Shown in pieces: positions 3,472-7,320 of a stretch of DNA of 7,320 nucleotides. The position numbers and the translations under genes were made by a program. The first letter of the stretch is position 1. Every line of letters starts with the position of its first letter. Origin of the DNA: an uncultured Eggerthellaceae bacterium (GTDB lineage: Bacteria > Actinomycetota > Coriobacteriia > Coriobacteriales > Eggerthellaceae); NCBI GenBank assembly GCA_934670115.1, contig CAKUOV010000071.1, positions 1 through 7,320 on the forward strand. The letters are read 5' to 3'. The notes beneath the pieces are model-generated. The model did no database searches and was not told the origin of the DNA. It was given only the letters and a program-made list of their open reading frames with translations.

Positions 3472-4530
3472 GTGAGACGCGAATTCGGGTGCATAACCGA
3501 GGTGGAGCGCGGCAAGCGCTACCGCGTATCATGGACGGAAGACGGGGTCAAGAAGACGCACAGGGTGCGCGGCACGCGGCGCGACGCATCCGATTACCTG
3601 GCGAAGGTGCAGGCGGGCATCGAGGGCGCGGCAAAGGACATCACCTACGCGGAATACTGGCGGACGGTGGTGGAGCCTTCTCTTTCCCAGCTTGCGCCCA
3701 AGACGCAAAGCGAGTACCGCTACGCATGGCGCTTCCTTTGCCCCGCGATCGGCGCGCATCGCGTGGCGGACACCACCTATAGGGCGGTTCAGGCCACGAT
3801 AGACAAGATAGAGGCACCCAGCACGCAGCAGAAATGCAAGGCGCTGTGGAGCAAGATATGCACCATGGCCATGCTGCAGGACGGGCTGCTCTCGGCGAAC
3901 CCCGTCGCGGGCGTGCGCATCAAGCCGGCGGCGCGCAGGGAGAAGCGGCTCTGGGATGCGTCCGAGGCGAAAGCGGCGCTTGCCGCCATACGGGGCACGA
4001 GCTACGAGCCCCTTGTCCTGCTGTCGCTTTCGTGCGGCCTGCGCCCAGAAGAGGTCTTCGCGCTCGATTGGGAGGACTTGAGCTTCGACGGCGGATACTG
4101 CGCCGTGGGCGTGAGCAGGACGGTGGTCACGGTCGATGGCAAGGCGGTGGAGCAGAAACGCACCAAGACGGCGGGAAGCACGCGCACATCCGTGTGCGGC
4201 GGCGGCTTCGCGGCGCGCCTTGAAGACCTGTCGCGCGGCAAGCGCGGCGCGCTTCGCCCCAACGGGCACGGCGGCAGGACCGCCCCCACCACCGTGACCC
4301 GCAACTGGAAGAAATGGTGCGAGCGCAACGGCGTGGAGTACGTGAGCTTCGAGAACCTGCGCAGCAATTACAAGACGCTCGCGGCGCAGGCGATGATACC
4401 AGCGGAACTCGCACGGATGCAGATGGGCCATGCGGGCGTTGGGGTCGCAGAGCAGCACTACCTGGTGGCGAACATGCAGCTCTTGCGGCTTACGGCAGAC
4501 ATGTTCTGCGAGCTGTTTAGTACCACTTAG
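3472..4530 (+). CDS. int: Tyrosine recombinase / site-specific integrase (352 aa)
   Basis: A GTG start at 3472 follows AAGGAGG (3461-3467). The frame is open from a GTG at 3370, but those 34 codons run through hairpins and lack a ribosome site. An N-terminal arm-binding region (about 1-50: a beta-strand stretch with Y-R-V-S-W and a basic turn) precedes a SAM-like core-binding domain (about 58-155) and the catalytic domain (about 165-345). Seen there: R191 in CGLRPEEV, K232 in KRTKTAGSTR, R297 in FENLRSNYKT, H320 in QMGHAG and nucleophile Y330 in EQHYLV. The first histidine of box II (HxxR) is E294. The enzyme would cut and rejoin DNA at the adjacent tRNA-Thr site (4579-4623), which starts 48 bases after the stop. 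Position and orientation match integrases of tRNA-targeting elements. Confidence 0.95.
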   Translation: MRREFGCITEVERGKRYRVSWTEDGVKKTHRVRGTRRDASDYLAKVQAGIEGAAKDITYAEYWRTVVEPSLSQLAPKTQSEYRYAWRFLCPAIGAHRVADTTYRAVQATIDKIEAPSTQQKCKALWSKICTMAMLQDGLLSANPVAGVRIKPAARREKRLWDASEAKAALAAIRGTSYEPLVLLSLSCGLRPEEVFALDWEDLSFDGGYCAVGVSRTVVTVDGKAVEQKRTKTAGSTRTSVCGGGFAARLEDLSRGKRGALRPNGHGGRTAPTTVTRNWKKWCERNGVEYVSFENLRSNYKTLAAQAMIPAELARMQMGHAGVGVAEQHYLVANMQLLRLTADMFCELFSTT

Positions 4531-4566
4531 TCCCTTTTTCTTGGAGTTTTCCCAGGTTGGAAGCGA

Positions 4567-4623
4567 ACGCATAACACCCTCGTAATGCGTAGGTCAGCGG
4601 TTCGAATCCGCTCATTGGCTCCA
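4567..4623 (+). other. Attachment site: 3' part of tRNA-Thr (CGT), inferred element/chromosome junction
   Basis: Bases 4579-4585 form the anticodon loop CTCGTAA with anticodon CGT at 4581-4583. TGCGT (4586-4590) is the 3' anticodon stem. AGCGG/CCGCT (4596-4600, 4608-4612) with TTCGAAT is a perfect T-arm, and CATTGGC, discriminator T and CCA (4613-4623) complete the 3' end. The matching 5' acceptor strand (GCCAATG) and D-arm are absent upstream. ACGCA, which would pair with TGCGT, does occur at 4567-4571, but 7 bases too far away. This is the usual remnant at the distal end of an element integrated in a tRNA 3' end; it is not a functional tRNA gene. Confidence 0.85.
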
Positions 4624-4626
4624 TTG

Positions 4627-4667
4627 AAAACGAATGGCTCCTGCAAGGGGAGCCATTTTTCGTTTTT
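4627..4667 (+). terminator. Intrinsic terminator of the original tRNA-Thr gene
   Basis: A strong AATGGCTCC/GGAGCCATT stem (4633-4641, 4649-4657) with a short loop is followed by TTTTCG and TTTTT. Flanking AAAACG/CGTTTT bases can extend the pairing. It starts right after the tRNA CCA and marks chromosomal DNA. Confidence 0.85.
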
Positions 4668-4943
4668 GATCGAAAATCGAGACGCCTCACAGATGCGGAA
4701 CGCCGCAGCTGGTCCCCGCAGGAAAGACACCGGTCGGCAGTTCGATTGTGAGTGAAAAATGTCGGCTTATAGGCCAAAATGTCCGCCAGAACACCGCCCG
4801 CAGCCGCAAGGGTCAAGGGAAGCTCCCTGACACAGCACCGGCAGCGCCGGCGGTCAAAAAGCAAAGCATTCACAGGCTGCAGCGGTTTTCCGCAGAGCGG
4901 ATAGGCCAAGCCCTGAGCACTCGGACAGCAGAGCCACCCCCAC
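4668..4943. other. Chromosomal stretch without a gene, possibly an interspersed repeat
   Basis: No ribosome-site-backed gene is seen. At 4752-4904 one frame reads VKNVGL, a stop (TAG at 4770), then MSARTPPAAARV and on to FPQSG. That string resembles, from memory, short 'hypothetical proteins' often called in related genomes, which suggests a repeated non-coding sequence. Small hairpins occur at 4841-4854 (CCGGC/GCCGG) and 4882-4893 (GCGG/CCGC). Confidence 0.4.
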
Positions 4944-5747
4944 CTAAGCCGCTTCAGCAAGCTTGCTTATCGTCGCTCGAGCTTCGTCGACGGTATCCGC
5001 TAGGGAGATTGCACCTTCTCTTCCCCCGTCCGATTTAAACTGGTAGAGAAGGTTGACAGTGGTCTCGCCCGTCACAACGCTATCAAAGGCCGCATCGTAT
5101 TCCTCCTGAGATACCTCCTGCCAATCGGCCGGCGTCCATGCCGAACCGTCACCCTTCGAGAACGCGTAAAGGCGCTCTCCCCACGTTGAGGAATCGGAAA
5201 AAGTGAAATCAGCCGATGGCCCCGATGCCCTTCCCGCAATCGGGCCAAACGCTCCATCGTTGTTGTAGCCAACCAACGTATAGGTGAAGGTCGCGGGTGC
5301 CGACCCGAAGCACGTCTGGTTCATCAACGCCCAACCGCCCGACTGCAGCTTGTCTAGAACGACAAACGGCAACCAGCCGTTCGTTGAGTCGGAGTGGATG
5401 CTGCCAGAATAATCGCAAACCACTTCGCCTTTGCGATAGCTAAACACCTCCACGGCACCCGCAAGAGCGTTCGAGGGACCTTCCGAATGCATAAGGATCA
5501 GCTCGTCTTTTCCATCGGCATCCATGTCCAAAAGCTTTACCACGCACAAGCCCTTGCCATATTGGGCGGCGCCTGGCCCGCTCCCATCGGACGCCACTTC
5601 GGGCGATCCGTAAAGCGTCGTATACTCTTGACACTTCTTGTAGTACGCCGAATAGCGCGCTTCCGTATCGTCCGTGCTACAACCGGCAAGCATTGCCGCG
5701 CAAACGAAGATGGCAACCGCCATACATGCAGTAAACGCTCTTCTCAT
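4944..5747 (-). CDS. Putative secreted lipoprotein with an EF-hand-like calcium motif (267 aa)
   Basis: The ATG at 5747 follows GGAGGTGAAAGAAAA and gives a proper lipoprotein signal: MRRAFTACMAVAIFVCAAML then AGC, with the lipidated cysteine at residue 23. An in-frame start at 5798 would put 17 residues before the signal and is not used. The mature part begins STDDTEARYSAYYKKCQEYT. About residues 69-78 read LLDMDADGKDELIL, the D-x-D-x-D-G-x-x-E loop of FG-GAP/VCBS or dockerin-like calcium sites. Aromatic, beta-rich sequence follows, then an acidic C-terminal helix ending in SKLAEAA. It should be anchored on the outer face of the membrane. Similar one-calcium-loop lipoproteins are frequent in gut actinobacteria and clostridia, with no assigned function known to me. 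A second lipoprotein gene lies 97 bases upstream on the same strand. It is on the chromosomal side of the attachment site. Confidence 0.82.
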   Translation of the reverse strand: MRRAFTACMAVAIFVCAAMLAGCSTDDTEARYSAYYKKCQEYTTLYGSPEVASDGSGPGAAQYGKGLCVVKLLDMDADGKDELILMHSEGPSNALAGAVEVFSYRKGEVVCDYSGSIHSDSTNGWLPFVVLDKLQSGGWALMNQTCFGSAPATFTYTLVGYNNDGAFGPIAGRASGPSADFTFSDSSTWGERLYAFSKGDGSAWTPADWQEVSQEEYDAAFDSVVTGETTVNLLYQFKSDGGREGAISLADTVDEARATISKLAEAA

Positions 5748-5844
5748 TTTTCTTTCACCTCCGTGAAAAACATGGTATAGCCCCTGGTGGAAGTCCACAT
5801 GAACTTCTATAGAGCCACCGAAAGCTATCTCCCAGCATTTCTAT

Positions 5845-6432
5845 TTACTCAAAAAACCGACGCACCTGATACTGGTAAATGTCATCCTCATCCAGGTAAC
5901 CAATCGAAATTCCATTTCCGTTAAATGCCATTTTGCCCGTGGGTGCTTTGTCTTTTGCTTCTTCCAGCAAGGTAGCGATTTCGCTTTCGGTTACATCGTT
6001 GCGATTCGCCTTGATTAGATGCTTGGCATAGGAGATTGCATCAGACTCGTATTTGCCGGATTTATCTGCATGAATAATCGTGTAGTCAACAATGTCGGCC
6101 GCTTTATCTCCCGTGTATTCTTCAGGGATGACCACTAGAAAAATACCATCGATCAGCCCATACCAATACCGATCGTTGACCTCAGTCAGATATTCGTCCA
6201 TGGCTGGGTTCAGCGAACTATCATTCGGCGAACTATTATCCATTACCTCGGTATTAAATTTCGCAACCAGCGTTTCCACGTTCTCTTTTTCAACGGAACC
6301 GTATTCATTTTGCGATTGCGGCGAATCGTTCGCTTCCCCTGAGCTGGATTTCCCAGAGTCAGCCTGCCCGCAACCCATCACACCTAAAGCCATGATTGCG
6401 CACAACGCAATGGCTAGAATCGCTTTCTTCAT
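5845..6432 (-). CDS. Putative lipoprotein of unknown function (195 aa)
   Basis: The ATG at 6432 lies after GAAGGGGGATTTGACC. An in-frame start at 6453 would add seven residues before the signal. The signal peptide MKKAILAIALCAIMALGVMG precedes cysteine 21. The lipobox V-M-G-C has methionine at -2, slightly off consensus. After the cysteine comes a serine/asparagine-rich linker of about 35 residues (QADSGKSSSGEANDSPQSQN), then a domain from about 45 onward with YWYGLIDGIFLVVIPEEY, DYTIIHADKSGKY and a C-terminal IYQYQVRRFFE. I recognise no family. The linker-plus-domain layout is typical of cell-surface lipoproteins that bind small ligands or wall partners. It is upstream of, and probably cotranscribed with, the lipoprotein gene at 4944. 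G+C is somewhat lower here than in the neighbouring genes, hinting at separate origin, though this is by eye. Confidence 0.8.
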   Translation of the reverse strand: MKKAILAIALCAIMALGVMGCGQADSGKSSSGEANDSPQSQNEYGSVEKENVETLVAKFNTEVMDNSSPNDSSLNPAMDEYLTEVNDRYWYGLIDGIFLVVIPEEYTGDKAADIVDYTIIHADKSGKYESDAISYAKHLIKANRNDVTESEIATLLEEAKDKAPTGKMAFNGNGISIGYLDEDDIYQYQVRRFFE

Positions 6433-6640
6433 GGTCAAATCCCCCTTCAACAAACTGCAGATAAACGACTAAATTTGAGCCGCTTTCTTTGCCGCCTCCC
6501 TTGGAATCAAATGATAACGTATCGCTCGGTTTAATCAATACGGCGCGGGATACCGGGAAGGGCTGCGTCGCGGCATCTAATGCGACACAACACCGCTCCA
6601 AAAACCGTCACGACAAACGGATTTCGACCCTGCTTGTTGG

Positions 6641-6680
6641 AAAAACGGGGTCAAACTCGGGCGAATCGACGATAGGGAGT
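6641..6680 (+). repeat. Large imperfect inverted repeat, left arm
   Basis: This arm matches the reverse complement of 6827-6866 at 32 of 40 positions, including an unbroken 17-base block at the inner edge (ACTCCCTATCGTCGATT read from the right arm). Confidence 0.65.
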
Positions 6681-6698
6681 AGTTCCAACTCCCTATCG
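6670..6698. repeat. Perfect 11-bp hairpin at the inner edge of the left arm
   Basis: CGATAGGGAGT and ACTCCCTATCG have a 7-base loop. The same ACTCCCTATCG word starts the right arm at 6827, so it occurs three times in about 170 bp counting both strands. Confidence 0.7.
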
Positions 6699-6826
6699 AC
6701 CGACCCCCAGCCAATACCGCTCCGCGCAGAAAACCAGTACAACCCTGTGAACTGGGAAAACGTAAAACTGTTGCTCGCGGCTCTTCCGCCAGCCGTCGCC
6801 AACGGCTCGAATCGCTCGCGAAAACC

Positions 6827-6866
6827 ACTCCCTATCGTCGATTTGCCCGAATTCAAGGTCGTTTTC
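6827..6866 (-). repeat. Large imperfect inverted repeat, right arm
   Basis: This is the partner of 6641-6680. The 160 bp between the arms include a 6-bp hairpin AGCCGT/ACGGCT at 6791-6807 and two GCTCGCG words. Confidence 0.65.
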
Positions 6867-6867
6867 A

Positions 6868-7080
6868 CAACAACCGCTCGCCAAATCCCGCGAATTCGGA
6901 CGGCCCCGCCGACGAGCCTCTGCCCGGTAGACCGCTCGCTGCAACAATCACCACCCGGACGCATCGCAACTCCAAGCAACCCCGCCTGATAAGCCGCTCA
7001 TCACGACAACCGCCACCCGCGCGGCCCGCAAACCCGGAGAACCGCCCACTAAACGGAACGCTTTTCGCAACAACCGCACG
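6868..7080 (+). repeat. Degenerate tandem array of CAACAACCGC-type units
   Basis: Related words begin at 6868 (CAACAACCGCTC), 6942 (CAACAATCACCACCCG), 7004 (CGACAACCGCCACCCG) and 7068 (CAACAACCGCAC), at steps of 74, 62 and 64 bases. Between copies 2 and 3 the similarity extends for about 50 bases and includes a CCGCTC word about 10 bases upstream (6932, 6994). Confidence 0.5.
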
Positions 7081-7195
7081 CAACACTCAAAAAAGAAGCA
7101 ACGCGGCTCTTGAATCAGAAAAAAGGCGCCGCCGCAATCTACCAATCGCAACGACGCCCTTAAAGCAATCAAAACATCAACCAGCAGCTCACAAC

Positions 7196-7221
7196 CCGGT
7201 TTCAGCCTGAACCAAAACCGG
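7196..7221 (-). terminator. Possible terminator of the gene at the right edge
   Basis: CCGGTTT/AAACCGG (7196-7202, 7215-7221) forms a 7-bp stem 16 bases after the stop of the leftward gene. The following bases on the minus strand (GTTGTG) are not a strong U-run. An overlapping TTCAG/CTGAA stem (7201-7211) is an alternative fold. Confidence 0.35.
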
Positions 7222-7236
7222 CAACGCGCCTATCAG

Positions 7237-7320
7237 CTAACGGGTGAGCAACGCGCAGCGGGAGCTGCCGTCGATCTTCTTGGCAAGGTCCTCGACCTCG
7301 CCGTAGTACATGCACCACGC
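7237..7320 (-). CDS. C-terminal end of an unidentified gene (27 aa visible)
   Basis: On the minus strand an open frame enters from the right edge and ends with TAG at 7237-7239. The visible residues are AWCMYYGEVEDLAKKIDGSS and then RCALLTR. Codon use is typical of a real gene of this organism (GAG, GTC, GGC, AAG), unlike the neighbouring repeat-rich DNA. I do not recognise the protein from this short tail. It is transcribed toward the lipoprotein genes, but 800 bases of non-coding DNA lie between. Confidence 0.6.
   Translation of the reverse strand, partial: AWCMYYGEVEDLAKKIDGSSRCALLTR

Larger units (their letters stand above)
6433..7236. other. About 800 bp without a credible gene, containing degenerate repeats
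   Basis: Open frames exist on both strands but start at TTG without ribosome sites, and their translations are low-complexity shadows of repeated DNA. The stretch holds a large inverted repeat (6641-6680 with 6827-6866), a perfect hairpin (6670-6698), a smaller one (6791-6807) and an array of CAACAACCGC-type units (6868-7080). From about 6860 to 7200 the plus strand is visibly rich in C and A and poor in G and T. Confidence 0.6.

Noticed and set aside
3529..4572. A 347-aa minus-strand reading frame opposite the integrase
   Set aside because: It is a high-G+C shadow of the integrase gene, with no ribosome site and arginine/alanine-rich low-complexity sequence.
4517..4960. A 147-aa minus-strand reading frame (and a 67-aa one at 4527-4730) across the attachment site
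   Set aside because: It is antisense to the tRNA 3' part. Strings such as MSGFEPLTYALR and NERIRTADLRITR are the well-known false translations of tRNA genes.
4748..5038. A 96-aa plus-strand frame
   Set aside because: It overlaps the end of the lipoprotein gene in antisense, starts at GTG without a ribosome site, and has no domain pattern.
6489..6989. A 166-aa plus-strand reading frame, and a 123-aa minus-strand frame at 6608-6979
   Set aside because: Both start at TTG without a ribosome site and lie over inverted repeats, which explain their recurring motifs (STIGS, PIVD.PEF).

Overview
The window looks like the right-hand end of a small integrative element in the chromosome of a high-G+C gut actinobacterium, most likely Eggerthellaceae/Coriobacteriia. 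This rests on codon use, the style of the HTH proteins and integrase, and the character of the intergenic repeats; no marker gene in the window fixes the taxon. The element/chromosome junction is inferred at about 4579-4623. There the 3' part of a tRNA-Thr (anticodon CGT) lies directly downstream of a tyrosine integrase, without a proper 5' half. This is what remains at the distal end when an element inserts into a tRNA 3' end, so the intact tRNA should lie beyond the left edge of the window.

Element part (1 to about 4578). A minus-strand pair comes first: a truncated excisionase-like HTH gene (1-125) and a 59-aa XRE repressor (178-357). It is divergent from a 56-aa YjzC-like gene (476-646), and a 14-bp perfect palindrome plus a second imperfect copy 30 bp away lie between them. 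A hairpin-rich non-coding stretch (647-883) separates that unit from a symmetrical locus. In that locus two divergent XRE-family genes (1045-1263 minus, 1484-1858 plus) share a 220-bp intergenic region with four perfect inverted repeats or palindromes, and each is followed immediately by a small two-helix membrane protein gene (884-1048 minus, 1859-2212 plus). The two regulators carry a 33-nt inverted copy (32/33 identical, same codon phase) at their C-terminal ends. Next come a HicA toxin/HicB antitoxin pair (2448-2645, 2680-3084) with its own promoter, then about 390 bp holding at least six perfect inverted repeats, then the integrase (3472-4530). The integrase has glutamate where the first box II histidine is expected.

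Chromosomal part (about 4624-7320). The tRNA terminator hairpin is followed by a non-coding, repeat-like stretch and two consecutive minus-strand lipoprotein genes of unknown function (4944-5747, 5845-6432). About 800 bp without a credible gene follows. It holds a large imperfect inverted repeat, a perfect 11-bp hairpin and a degenerate array of CAACAACCGC-type units. The window ends in the last codons of an unidentified minus-strand gene (7237-7320).

Working together: integrase and excisionase would move the element, the XRE repressors with their palindromic operators would hold it quiescent, and HicAB would stabilise it. The two XRE/membrane-protein pairs are the least explained part and the best candidate for an undescribed regulatory or defence/signalling module. 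Everything here comes from reading the sequence; no database search was run.
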